Shown one piece after another: positions 34,104-41,380 of a stretch of DNA of 64,000 nucleotides (position 1 is the first letter of the stretch; the number at the start of each line of letters is the position of its first letter). The translations under genes were made by a program, and so were the position numbers. A model generated the notes under the pieces. That model was not told the DNA's origin. It saw only the letters and a list, made by a program, of their open reading frames with translations, and searched no databases. Source of the DNA: Kiritimatiellia bacterium (GTDB lineage Bacteria; Verrucomicrobiota; Kiritimatiellia; CAIVKH01); assembly GCA_025054615.1 (NCBI GenBank), contig JANWZO010000012.1, forward strand, positions 5,818-69,817, in the 5' to 3' direction.

Positions 34104-34889
34104 ATGTCCGGCGAACCCATACACCCGCGCGAAGGGGAAGAGACTCCCCCAAAAATCAAACTCACGATGGGATCAAAGGGATCGGATCCCTCTGCGCCCC
34201 GTCCCCCAGGCAAGACCGAGACAACCCGAATCGACCTGTCCAAAGCCGCGCAGTCAGCACCGTCGAAAGGTGATACGCAGGCCTTTCAAGTGGGCGCCCC
34301 GCCCAAACTGAATCAGACAATGCGGGTGGAGGTGACGATGCAGTCGCCTCCGAAACCGGAAACCACACGGATTTCCATTCCGGACGACGCGTTTATCAAA
34401 AAAAGCGGCGCCACTCCTCAGGCCACAACTGGCGTTGGCGAAGACATTTTCAAGAAATCGACCATTCCCGTAGGCATTCCGACACCGCCGCCTGCCCCGG
34501 CCGCGATCCCCAAAACGATCACGGTGAAAAAGCCGGTGAGCGAACCGCCGCCGGTCACCCCACCGGATCAGCGCGCAGTCAGCGAGGCCAAAAAAGGCGA
34601 GACCGCGCGAATCGACCTTCCAGAGACCGTTGGCGGGCGCCCGCCGACACGGCCGAAGACCATCCGAATCGTGCGGCCCGAGACCGCGCCGCGCAAGGCC
34701 ATCACGATCAGCCGCGCCGAGGCGTCCGCCGCAGCATCGGAGACAGCGGGCAAGGTCGCGGGGGAGGAGTCGCCAGGAACGGTTTTCGCCGTGGTCGCCA
34801 TTGCCGCGTTCCTCGTGCTGTGCGTGGTCATCTACATATTTGCCGCACAGACGTTCGCTCCCAACTTGCCGTTCCCCGGGAAAGTGTGA
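34104..34889 (+). CDS. Proline-rich membrane protein with T-x-R-I repeats
   Basis: A 261-residue protein of unknown function. Residues 1-220 are Pro/Lys/Thr-rich and probably disordered, with a short recurring motif: KTETTRIDL (37-45), QTMRVEV (71-77), KPETTRISI (84-92), KGETARIDL (164-172) and KTIRIVR (185-191). A single transmembrane helix lies near the C-terminus (about 226-248) with a 13-residue tail, so the long repeat region is probably cytoplasmic. The motifs might be binding or phosphorylation sites. It lies 49 nt upstream of thioredoxin. Start ATG 34104 has a GAGAGG Shine-Dalgarno; the upstream open frame is antisense to the lipoprotein gene. Confidence 0.7.
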   Translation: MSGEPIHPREGEETPPKIKLTMGSKGSDPSAPRPPGKTETTRIDLSKAAQSAPSKGDTQAFQVGAPPKLNQTMRVEVTMQSPPKPETTRISIPDDAFIKKSGATPQATTGVGEDIFKKSTIPVGIPTPPPAPAAIPKTITVKKPVSEPPPVTPPDQRAVSEAKKGETARIDLPETVGGRPPTRPKTIRIVRPETAPRKAITISRAEASAAASETAGKVAGEESPGTVFAVVAIAAFLVLCVVIYIFAAQTFAPNLPFPGKV

Positions 34890-34938
34890 AACAACCGGAC
34901 CGTAAGCTTATCAAGGGGTCCGCGAAACAGGGGTAATT

Positions 34939-35271
34939 ATGTCAGAGAAAATTATTCATCTGAACACTGCCAACTGGGACTCCGTTGTCTCCTCTTCGGC
35001 CGTTCCGGTTCTCGTCGATTTTTGGGCTGAATGGTGCGGACCTTGTCGAGCGATCGCTCCCATCCTCGACGAGTTGGCTCATGAGCTGGCAGGCAAGCTG
35101 ACCATCGCAAAAGTCAACGTTGATGAAGCGCCGGACCTGGCGATGAAATTTAACGTGCGATCAATACCGACTCTGTTGGTGTTCAAGGGCGGTCAGATTG
35201 TCGGTCACATGGTAGGATCGATGCCCAAATCCGCATTGAAAGCCAAGCTCGACGCGATTCTGGGTTCTTAA
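34939..35271 (+). CDS. trxA: Thioredoxin
   Basis: A 110-residue thioredoxin with active site WCGPC in VDFWAEWCGPCRAIAPIL, KVNVDEAPDLAMKFNVRSIPTLLVFKGG (cis-proline in SIPT) and no signal peptide, so it is cytoplasmic. It reduces disulfides in ribonucleotide reductase, methionine sulfoxide reductase and others. An AGGGG Shine-Dalgarno is 6 nt upstream. It may share a transcript with the preceding membrane protein. A long hairpin lies about 115 nt downstream. Confidence 0.97.
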   Translation: MSEKIIHLNTANWDSVVSSSAVPVLVDFWAEWCGPCRAIAPILDELAHELAGKLTIAKVNVDEAPDLAMKFNVRSIPTLLVFKGGQIVGHMVGSMPKSALKAKLDAILGS

Positions 35272-35386
35272 TCCCAGGCGGGTTCTACGTTTAGATTTCA
35301 ACGAGTTCACCGATCAGGTTGTCCGATTGGGTAACCTCGCGCTCTCCCGTTTCTCATCAATCAGCGCGCCTCTGGCCACACGCTGC

Positions 35387-35430
35387 GGGGCGATGCTACC
35401 GACCGAAAAATTCGGCCCGCGCATCGCCCC
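35387..35430 (+). terminator. Large nested hairpin downstream of trxA
   Basis: A perfect 10-bp outer inverted repeat GGGGCGATGC (35387-35396) / GCATCGCCCC (35421-35430) encloses an inner stem CCGAA-AAA-TTCGG (35403-35415), followed by TTGTT. It may end the trxA transcript, about 115 nt after the stop. The rest of 35272-35500 shows no gene. Confidence 0.55.
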
Positions 35431-35500
35431 TTGTTCATGCGGAAGTTGTCCGCAATTTGAAATCTGTGATCTCCGTGCGCTTATCTAAAAGCTTCCACCC

Positions 35501-35932
35501 TCAGAACCCATAAGCGGCCCGCAACTGTTCTTCGGTCGGGCGAGAAGGGTAGATTTCGCCCCGCGGTCCGCGATATTGGCCGTAACCGACTTTGGTCAGG
35601 GTGACGGGCATAAAGGACCCGTTGGAATTGCTGATCATAATGGTTTCGGCCTGATGGGCGGATTCCAGCGCCTCTAGCCGGTGTCGAATCATATCCTGTT
35701 GCTGGCCATATTGCTGGCCGAGCCAGGCGCCCGTTGCAGCTCCGATGGCAGCACCCAGTACGTCATTTTCACGATCGCCGACATTGTTTCCGATGATTCC
35801 GCCGAGCGTTCCGCCGACGACCGCCCCTGTAAGGGCGGAATTCACCTCCGATCGGCGCGCCTGATATTGAGGTGATGCGCAACCGGCCGCGCCGAGGGCC
35901 ACCGCACATCCGATCAGAGCAACTCGTTTCAT
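35501..35932 (-). CDS. Glycine-zipper lipoprotein
   Basis: A 143-residue protein with a lipoprotein signal (MKRVALIGCAVALGAAGC, lipobox cysteine at 18) and a glycine-zipper (about residues 33-75; ALTGAVVGGTLGGIIGNNVG and GAAIGAATGAWLGQQYG) resembling the Rick_17kDa/OmpA-like glycine-zipper family. Such segments insert in or span membranes as helical hairpins. The C-terminal 60 residues are soluble and contain PRGEIYPSRPTEEQL. ATG 35932 has an AAAGGAG Shine-Dalgarno; 14 upstream codons in frame are discounted. It follows recA by 69 nt on the same strand. Confidence 0.75.
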   Translation of the reverse strand: MKRVALIGCAVALGAAGCASPQYQARRSEVNSALTGAVVGGTLGGIIGNNVGDRENDVLGAAIGAATGAWLGQQYGQQQDMIRHRLEALESAHQAETIMISNSNGSFMPVTLTKVGYGQYRGPRGEIYPSRPTEEQLRAAYGF

Positions 35933-36001
35933 GGTCAGAACTCCTTTCATCGTTCCAACCATGAGACGTCGCAACCGGCAAATTATTCAAACAGTGCTGG
36001 G

Positions 36002-37063
36002 CTATTCGTCCCCGTCGGTGGATGCGGCGGCAAGATGCATTTCTTTTGCCTTCGCCTTGATTTTCTCAATGAGCTTGTTCTGCAGCTCGAGATCATTTTC
36101 CAGGGTGTCGCGCACAGCGTCCCGGCCCTGGCCGAGCTGCTGCCCCTCGAGCGAAAGCCAGGAGCCGCGCTTTTCCAGCAGCCCGTATTGCATGGCCGCA
36201 TCCACGATCGAACCTGTCCACGAAATGCCATGCGCGTAAAGAATATCGAATTCTGCCTCGGCGAAGGGCGGCGCCACCTTGTTTTTGACCACCTTGACCT
36301 TCGTTCGGCTTCCGTAGACCTTCCCGCTGGGATCTTTCAAGGTTCCGACCCGCCGCACGTCGAGTCGGACCGACGCATAAAACTTGAGTGCGCGGCCGCC
36401 GGGCGTTGTTTCCGGATTGCCAAACATCACGCCAATCTTCTCTCGAATTTGATTGGTGAAGATGCAGCAGCACTTCGACTTGTTGATGGCGCCCGTCAGC
36501 TTGCGGAGCGCCTGAGACATCAGGCGGGCCTGCAAACCGACATGCGAATCGCCCATCGCGCCCTCCAGCTCCGCCTTCGGCGCAAGCGCGGCCACCGAGT
36601 CGACGACGACCACATCCAGGGAGTTGCTTTTGACCAGCGACTCGGCGATCTGCAGCGCCTCCTCGCCGGAATCCGGTTGCGCCACCAAGAGTTCGTCAAG
36701 ATTTACCCCGATTTTCTTAGCATAGGTGGGATCCAGCGCGTGTTCTGCATCGATGAACGCCGCCAATCCGCCCGCCTTTTGCGCGTTGGCGATGATGTGA
36801 AGCACCAGCGTGGTCTTTCCCGACGACTCCGGGCCAAAGACTTCAATGATCCGCCCTCGCGGCACGCCGCCGACGCCGATGGCTAGATCGAGTGTCAACG
36901 CCCCGGTCGAAATCGCGGGCACCTCGACAATTTTTTCCTCCTCGCCGAGCCGCATAATGGCACCATCGCCGAATTCCTTTTGGATCTGGGCGATGACCGA
37001 AGCGAGCGCGGCTGGTATTTTCTTTTCCTCTTTGGCGGGCTCTTTGGCGCCCTTGGTCGGCAT
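36002..37063 (-). CDS. recA: Recombinase RecA
   Basis: A 353-residue RecA. Walker [11 protein letters not shown], Walker [13 protein letters not shown], loop L1 with [20 protein letters not shown], the [22 protein letters not shown]2 region and C-terminal domain with acidic end are present. It mediates homologous recombination and SOS co-protease activity. ATG 37063 is used: AAAGGAG lies 7 nt before it, and the thpR stop (37066) is just upstream, so translation is coupled. No separate SOS box was seen next to it because it is the distal gene of an operon. Confidence 0.98.
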   Translation of the reverse strand: MPTKGAKEPAKEEKKIPAALASVIAQIQKEFGDGAIMRLGEEEKIVEVPAISTGALTLDLAIGVGGVPRGRIIEVFGPESSGKTTLVLHIIANAQKAGGLAAFIDAEHALDPTYAKKIGVNLDELLVAQPDSGEEALQIAESLVKSNSLDVVVVDSVAALAPKAELEGAMGDSHVGLQARLMSQALRKLTGAINKSKCCCIFTNQIREKIGVMFGNPETTPGGRALKFYASVRLDVRRVGTLKDPSGKVYGSRTKVKVVKNKVAPPFAEAEFDILYAHGISWTGSIVDAAMQYGLLEKRGSWLSLEGQQLGQGRDAVRDTLENDLELQNKLIEKIKAKAKEMHLAAASTDGDE

Positions 37064-37065
37064 GG

Positions 37066-37659
37066 TCACACTCCTTTCAATTTGGCCGCGTGCAACAAGG
37101 TATATATCGCCTCGGGGCGATCCGGCTGGCTGCGGTAAAAACAGACGCGCTCCACCATGAACTCCCCTGGCGAGTCATACACTACAGACCCAACCCACGA
37201 AGTCAACGCGGCGGCGTTTTGAGTCGACCGAATCCTCGCCAGCGTCACGTGCGGATGGAATGGCCGGGATTCGAGGGGAAATCCAAGGGAGGCCACACCC
37301 TTTGCGATCTCTTCCCGCAGGCTTGCCAGCGGTTCGGAGGGTTCCACTCCCAGCCAGACCACCCGAGGAGCACGCGGCGGCCCGAAAATGCCCACGCCAG
37401 CGAGCCTGCAGGGGAACGGGCGAACACCCTCCGCCGCCGCCTCTATCACACGCACGATCTGGGGTATCCGAGCGACAAAGGTGTCCCCTAGAAAAACCAT
37501 CGTCACATGGCTGTGTTCCGGTTTCGGGCAACTGACACGCACTCCCGTCCGGCGGAGTTTCTCTTGCAGCCGCGCGATCAGTGGATGCAGCTCGGCCGGT
37601 ACATCGATCGCGATGAATGTTCGCCACACCTCATCCGGTGCCGGCGTAACCCGCTCCAT
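37066..37659 (-). CDS. thpR: RNA 2',3'-cyclic phosphodiesterase ThpR
   Basis: A 197-residue 2H phosphoesterase (LigT/ThpR). Both HxTx motifs are visible: [10 protein letters not shown] and HPHVTLARI, about 87 residues apart. The family hydrolyses 2',3'-cyclic phosphates on RNA ends or ligates 2'-5' linkages in vitro. It lies between cinA (4 nt gap) and recA (2 nt gap), an arrangement seen in several phyla, which suggests a link to competence or recombination without showing mechanism. Confidence 0.9.
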   Translation of the reverse strand: MERVTPAPDEVWRTFIAIDVPAELHPLIARLQEKLRRTGVRVSCPKPEHSHVTMVFLGDTFVARIPQIVRVIEAAAEGVRPFPCRLAGVGIFGPPRAPRVVWLGVEPSEPLASLREEIAKGVASLGFPLESRPFHPHVTLARIRSTQNAAALTSWVGSVVYDSPGEFMVERVCFYRSQPDRPEAIYTLLHAAKLKGV

Positions 37660-37663
37660 CGGT

Positions 37664-38902
37664 TTAGGCTCCCTGCAGGACCAGACGCCTCAACGCGTCC
37701 ATCGCCCATTGAGCGGATAACTGCTTAATGACACTGCGAACGCCCGAAAATTTTCGTTGTCGCTCCTCGAAACGCGATCCGTCGGTCGCGCACATGTACA
37801 CGAGACCTACGGGCTTTTGCGGGGAACCGCCGGAGGGGCCGGCGATGCCGGTGACCGCCAGGCCATAATTCGAGCCGAATCGCGCTCGGACGCCGAGCGC
37901 CATCGCGCGGGCGGTTTCGGCGCTGACCGCACCGTGCGCGTCGAGCACTTGCGGTGGCACCCCCAGATCCCGGGTTTTCGATTCGTTCGAATACGCGACC
38001 ACGCCCCCAAGAAAAACGTGGGAGCTGCCGGGAACCTCCGTGAAGAGGTGTCCAATCAATCCGCCCGTGCACGACTCGGCAATTGCGACTGTACGACCTA
38101 ATGATCTCAAGAGATCGACGAGCGCCTCCTCGAGGTTGCAGGGCCGCTCCGCGTATATCCACGGAGCAAGGGTTTCACGCGCGCGGGCAGCGGCCCGATC
38201 CAGGGCCTCCTCGCGGTTAGGCGGCGCCGAAAGGCGGATTTCTACGCGGCCCGGCCGCGCGCAGTAGGCGATGTCGATTCCGGGGCCCGGAAACTCTGAT
38301 TCGGGAAGCAACCGCAGAATTTCCGATTCGCCGATGCAACAGGTCATGAAAATGCGGCGAACCGGCGGCGTACCCGCAAGGGCGCGAAGCGTGGGCAGGA
38401 TGCCGTTTTCGACTACGGCGCGGAATTCCGCTGGGGGGCCGGGCGTCAAATACAGTCGCCGCCCGCGAATTTCAATCAATTCCCCCGGGCAAAAGCCGAC
38501 CTCGTTTTCGAGCACGGTTGCGCCCTGCACGATCAGCGCGTGCCTCGCGGCGATGTCCGTGAATACTCGACCGGCGGCCTCGAACCGTTTGCGCAACTTT
38601 TCTCGCGTCGGCTCATGCATCACCACGGCTGTGCCGGCAATTTCGGCGGCCACGTCGCGCGTTAGGTCATCGCTGGTCGGGCCCAACCCGCCGCTGGTGA
38701 TTACAATGGGCGAACGCGCAAGTGCTTGTTCGATGGCGTCGCGGATCGCCGCTCGGTCGTCCGGCACCGTCGTCTCACGCACCAGCGGAATGCCCAGCGG
38801 CTCCAGCGCGGTGGCCAGCGTGGCGACATGCGTATTGACAGTTCTGCCGGACAGCAGTTCGGAGCCCGTGCAAATGAGCTCGGCGAACACCTCAGCGCGC
38901 AT
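37664..38902 (-). CDS. cinA: CinA-family protein (competence/damage-inducible, NMN deamidase-type)
   Basis: A 412-residue two-domain CinA. The N-terminal MoaB/COG1058 domain shows CTGSELLSGRTVNTH, SGGLGPTSDDLTRDV and TPGPPAEF. The C-terminal NMN amidohydrolase domain shows AIAESCTGGLIGHLFTEVPGSS and GLAVTGIAGPSGGSPQKPVG. The family deamidates NMN and hydrolyses ADP-ribose and is often next to recA. The ATG at 38902 overlaps the galE stop by 11 nt; the longer open frame upstream lies over galE and is not used. Confidence 0.95.
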   Translation of the reverse strand: MRAEVFAELICTGSELLSGRTVNTHVATLATALEPLGIPLVRETTVPDDRAAIRDAIEQALARSPIVITSGGLGPTSDDLTRDVAAEIAGTAVVMHEPTREKLRKRFEAAGRVFTDIAARHALIVQGATVLENEVGFCPGELIEIRGRRLYLTPGPPAEFRAVVENGILPTLRALAGTPPVRRIFMTCCIGESEILRLLPESEFPGPGIDIAYCARPGRVEIRLSAPPNREEALDRAAARARETLAPWIYAERPCNLEEALVDLLRSLGRTVAIAESCTGGLIGHLFTEVPGSSHVFLGGVVAYSNESKTRDLGVPPQVLDAHGAVSAETARAMALGVRARFGSNYGLAVTGIAGPSGGSPQKPVGLVYMCATDGSRFEERQRKFSGVRSVIKQLSAQWAMDALRRLVLQGA

Positions 38903-39863
38903 AACCTCGGGGATGCGCCAGGTGCCATTTCCAAGCGTGTTCGACGATCGTCCGCAGGTCGGGATAACGCGGCTTCCAGCCCAGAACGGTCCGGGCTTTC
39001 GAGGAATCCGCAATGAGCCGAGGTGGGTCGCCGGGCCGGCGCGGTGCGATTTCGGAATGGATCGGGCGCCCCGTGACCTCGCGCGCCGCGTCGATGACCT
39101 GTTTGACCGAATACCCGTCCCCGTTCCCCAAATTGAAGGCGCCCCGCACATCTTTTTCGAGCGCGAGAATATGCGCCTCAGCAAGGTCGACGATGTGGAT
39201 GTAATCCCGAATGCAGGTGCCATCCGGCGTCTCATAATCGTCGCCAAAAATTTTGACGGATGAAGCCCGCCCCATCGCGACAAACAGCACGTTGGGAATC
39301 AGATGGGTTTCCGGGTCGTGGTGTTCGCCGAATTTTTCGGTCGCTCCCGCCGCATTGAAATAGCGGAGGAAGACCGATCGCGTGCCCTCCCGCTCATCGC
39401 GCCATCGGAGAATTTTCTCGAACAGGAGCTTCGATTCGCCGTAGGGATTGGTCGGACGCTGAGGCAAGTCCTCGGTCATCGGAATCTTCTCAGGAATTCC
39501 ATAGGTCGCGCAGGTAGACGAGAAGATGATTGTACGCACGTCGGCCGCCTTCATGGCGTCCGCGAGATTGATACCGCCGAGGACATTGTTGCGGAAATAC
39601 AACATCGGGTTTTCCATCGATTCCCCGACCAACGCGTAGGCCGCAAAATGCATCACCGCGTCCGGTTTCGCGGCCCGCATGGCGGCGACGATGTCCTCGC
39701 GATTCCGCAAATCGCCCTCGATCAGCCGGGCGCGCGGGTCCACCGCGTCGCGATGCCCCCGCTCGAAATTATCGAACACGACGACCTCGTGCCCTCGGTC
39801 CAGAAGAAGCTCGGCGGCGACGCTCCCGATGTAACCGCCTCCGCCCGTCACGAAGACTTTCAT
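38892..39863 (-). CDS. galE: UDP-glucose 4-epimerase
   Basis: A 323-residue SDR with MKVFVTGGGGYIGSVAAE (NAD motif), VVFDNFERGH, catalytic YGESK and the GalE-type GDYETPDGTCIRDYIHIVDLA and FNLGNGDGYSVKQVI. It interconverts UDP-glucose and UDP-galactose (possibly the N-acetyl forms). ATG 39863 gives the normal N-terminus; ATG 39872 three codons earlier is an alternative. Placement inside a recA operon is unusual in function but shared with its neighbours by overlap and strand. Confidence 0.95.
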   Translation of the reverse strand: MKVFVTGGGGYIGSVAAELLLDRGHEVVVFDNFERGHRDAVDPRARLIEGDLRNREDIVAAMRAAKPDAVMHFAAYALVGESMENPMLYFRNNVLGGINLADAMKAADVRTIIFSSTCATYGIPEKIPMTEDLPQRPTNPYGESKLLFEKILRWRDEREGTRSVFLRYFNAAGATEKFGEHHDPETHLIPNVLFVAMGRASSVKIFGDDYETPDGTCIRDYIHIVDLAEAHILALEKDVRGAFNLGNGDGYSVKQVIDAAREVTGRPIHSEIAPRRPGDPPRLIADSSKARTVLGWKPRYPDLRTIVEHAWKWHLAHPRGYAR

Positions 39864-39904
39864 GAGTTCCATATTAAGGCGGGGCGAGCCGCTGACGAGA
39901 AAAT

Positions 39905-40375
39905 TCAGGTGTCCGGAGAGGCGTCGTCCTCGTTTTTATCTTCCTTGGATTCGATCTGTTCGACCGCCCAGCTCATGTCGCGCGCAGCCTCCCACACGTG
40001 GCGGGCCACATAGATGGGGCTGCCATGCTGCACCGCAAGCGCAATTGAATCGCTCGGCCGCGCATCGATTTCAACCAGACTTTTGCCGAGTTCGTTCTCC
40101 TGCAGCAAGAAGAGGCGCGCGAAAAAAGTGTCATCCTTCAGGTCGTTGACCACCACCTTTTGGACGCGCACGCCGAGCCCCGCGAAGATATTGCCGATCA
40201 GCTCGTGGGTCAGCGGCCGTGGCGTTTTCTTTTTGTTCAGTGCCATGGCGATTGCGCCGCCCACATATTCATCCACAAAAATGGCAATCGTCTTCTCCGA
40301 GTTCGTCAGGAGGACGCCGACGCCATCGGGAACGGAGAGCAGACCGCGAATCTGGACCGCGATTTCTTCCGCCAT
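39905..40375 (-). CDS. Bifunctional nuclease domain (BFN, DUF151) protein
   Basis: A 156-residue protein of the BFN/DUF151 family. Landmarks are EKTIAIFVDEYVGGAIAMAL, RPLTHELIGNIF, DTFFARLFL and the strongly conserved EIDARPSDSIALAVQHGSPIYV. A plant member has DNase/RNase activity; a bacterial role is not settled. The C-terminus is acidic. ATG 40375 lies 4 nt after the stop of a 24-codon ORF that carries the predicted transcription start. Confidence 0.88.
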   Translation of the reverse strand: MAEEIAVQIRGLLSVPDGVGVLLTNSEKTIAIFVDEYVGGAIAMALNKKKTPRPLTHELIGNIFAGLGVRVQKVVVNDLKDDTFFARLFLLQENELGKSLVEIDARPSDSIALAVQHGSPIYVARHVWEAARDMSWAVEQIESKEDKNEDDASPDT

Positions 40376-40379
40376 CGCC

Positions 40380-40454
40380 CTACAAGTCCCTCGTGACGTA
40401 GAGAACCATATAGAAAATCCCTATGATCATCGCCGCTGACAGCAAGGCATCCAT
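40380..40454 (-). CDS. 24-residue hydrophobic small ORF heading the recA operon
   Basis: ATG 40454 to TAG 40380 encodes MDALLSAAMIIGIFYMVLYV plus four polar residues, a single membrane-spanning helix with a short charged tail, in size and shape like KdpF/CydX-type microproteins. It begins exactly 7 nt after a consensus TATAAT, so it would be read from a leaderless transcript, and ends 4 nt before the BFN start. It could be a real microprotein or a leader that couples translation. No homologue is known to me. Confidence 0.5.
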   Translation of the reverse strand: MDALLSAAMIIGIFYMVLYVTRDL

Positions 40455-40461
40455 CGCTCAA

Positions 40462-40490
40462 ATTATACAGCGGCCGCTGCCTGCCGTCAT
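40462..40490 (-). promoter_or_regulatory. Promoter of the BFN-galE-cinA-thpR-recA operon
   Basis: On the minus strand ATGACG (40490-40485), a 17-bp spacer and consensus TATAAT (40467-40462). Seven nt follow before ATG 40454. This is the only clear promoter found upstream of recA on that strand in the cluster. Confidence 0.65.
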
Positions 40491-40553
40491 GGAGAGTTGA
40501 TTCGGTCTCTTGATAGATCGGTTCCGCGCGGGAACCCACTGAATCTTCGCGGT

Positions 40554-40859
40554 TTATTTATCTTTCGATTCCCGGGATTCCCCGCCGCCGGTCTCCTGTA
40601 ACAATTTGTTGAACTTTTCGACAATGGGCAGCGGGTCCCGCCGAAAATCCGCTAGGCAATCCTTGCAGCAGAATCTGAATTGTTGGCCTTCATAGTCGGC
40701 CATATAGGGCTCGGCGTACGGATCGAGCTTTTCGCCCGACACAACGCAAAAGGTAAAAGGATACGGCTTTGCACCCTTGGACTCCGAAGATCCCACCTCT
40801 CCGGCTCTTGCCGCGAAAGCCGCCGCGCAGAGCAAACACATCCAGATCCACGGATTCAT
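40554..40859 (-). CDS. Secreted TRASH/YHS-like metal-binding protein
   Basis: A 101-residue protein with a signal peptide (WIWMCLLCAAAFAARAG). The mature part has a YHS/TRASH-like pattern: CVVSGEKLDPYAEPY followed by FRFCCKDCLADFRRDP, giving four cysteines that could bind a soft metal such as copper. GAAGGAGC Shine-Dalgarno precedes ATG 40859. It is the last gene of the RND efflux operon, 56 nt after the DUF6132 gene, and its location suggests periplasmic metal handling. Confidence 0.7.
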   Translation of the reverse strand: MNPWIWMCLLCAAAFAARAGEVGSSESKGAKPYPFTFCVVSGEKLDPYAEPYMADYEGQQFRFCCKDCLADFRRDPLPIVEKFNKLLQETGGGESRESKDK

Positions 40860-40915
40860 CTTCGCTCCTTCTTTGTTACGATTTGTTCGACAGCGAGCCA
40901 GCCCGCGGCGTTGAA

Positions 40916-41086
40916 TCATTTGCCGGCCACAAGAGCACCCAGCATGCCATAGACCAGCATCGAAACCCAGGGATTTGCCGTGATCGGGCACGCGCCGGTT
41001 TTGCAACCGACCCACCGGTAGATCGCATATCCGATCGCCGCGCCGACTAGCGCGCCCACGATTGTTCTGGTGATGGAGGGCGTCAT
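40916..41086 (-). CDS. DUF6132-like small membrane protein
   Basis: A 56-residue protein too short for usual ORF cut-offs. Two hydrophobic helices (about residues 8-24 and 40-54) flank a polar loop with VGCKTGACPITANPW. The GC-x-TGxCPIT pattern with two cysteines is the hallmark of DUF6132 membrane proteins, which frequently accompany metal-transport or rhodanese genes. It starts 3 nt after the PII-like stop, so it is certainly cotranscribed. Function unknown; the cysteine pair could bind metal or sulfur. Confidence 0.7.
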   Translation of the reverse strand: MTPSITRTIVGALVGAAIGYAIYRWVGCKTGACPITANPWVSMLVYGMLGALVAGK

Positions 41087-41089
41087 CGC

Positions 41090-41380
41090 TCACAGCACCG
41101 CTTCGGCTGGTACGGTAAAGGCATGCAGGCGCTCGTCCGGATAGAGTTGCCCGCGGAGCGCCGTGAGCCCCGCAAGGGCGGATGCCAGCTGTTCCTCGGT
41201 AAGAACGCTGAAAATCAGCGTCTGACGGCCGGGAAATGCGGGAGTGCCAAAATGCGCGCCGGTCGCACCTGCACCCATCACCTCAGGCACTTCCGTGAAC
41301 GCTTTCGCGCCGTGCCTGCCCAGCGCATCCCGAATGTCGCGCTCGCGCGAGTGGGGTCCAATCACGATGAGCATCTTCAT
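41090..41380 (-). CDS. PII-like, RND-associated small protein (PG0541-like)
   Basis: A 96-residue protein with a ferredoxin-like PII fold pattern: MKMLIVIGPHSRERDIRDAL and GRQTLIFSVLTEEQLASAL, ending HAFTVPAEAVL. Proteins of this type regularly sit directly downstream of CusA/CzcA-class RND pumps and are thought to sense metal or nucleotide. The ATG overlaps the RND stop (ATGA). The T-loop modification residues of true PII proteins are absent, so nitrogen signalling is unlikely. Confidence 0.65.
   Translation of the reverse strand: MKMLIVIGPHSRERDIRDALGRHGAKAFTEVPEVMGAGATGAHFGTPAFPGRQTLIFSVLTEEQLASALAGLTALRGQLYPDERLHAFTVPAEAVL

Noticed and set aside
35501-35974. Longer start for the glycine-zipper lipoprotein
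   Set aside because: The added 14 codons destroy the signal peptide and skip the AAAGGAG Shine-Dalgarno in front of ATG 35932.
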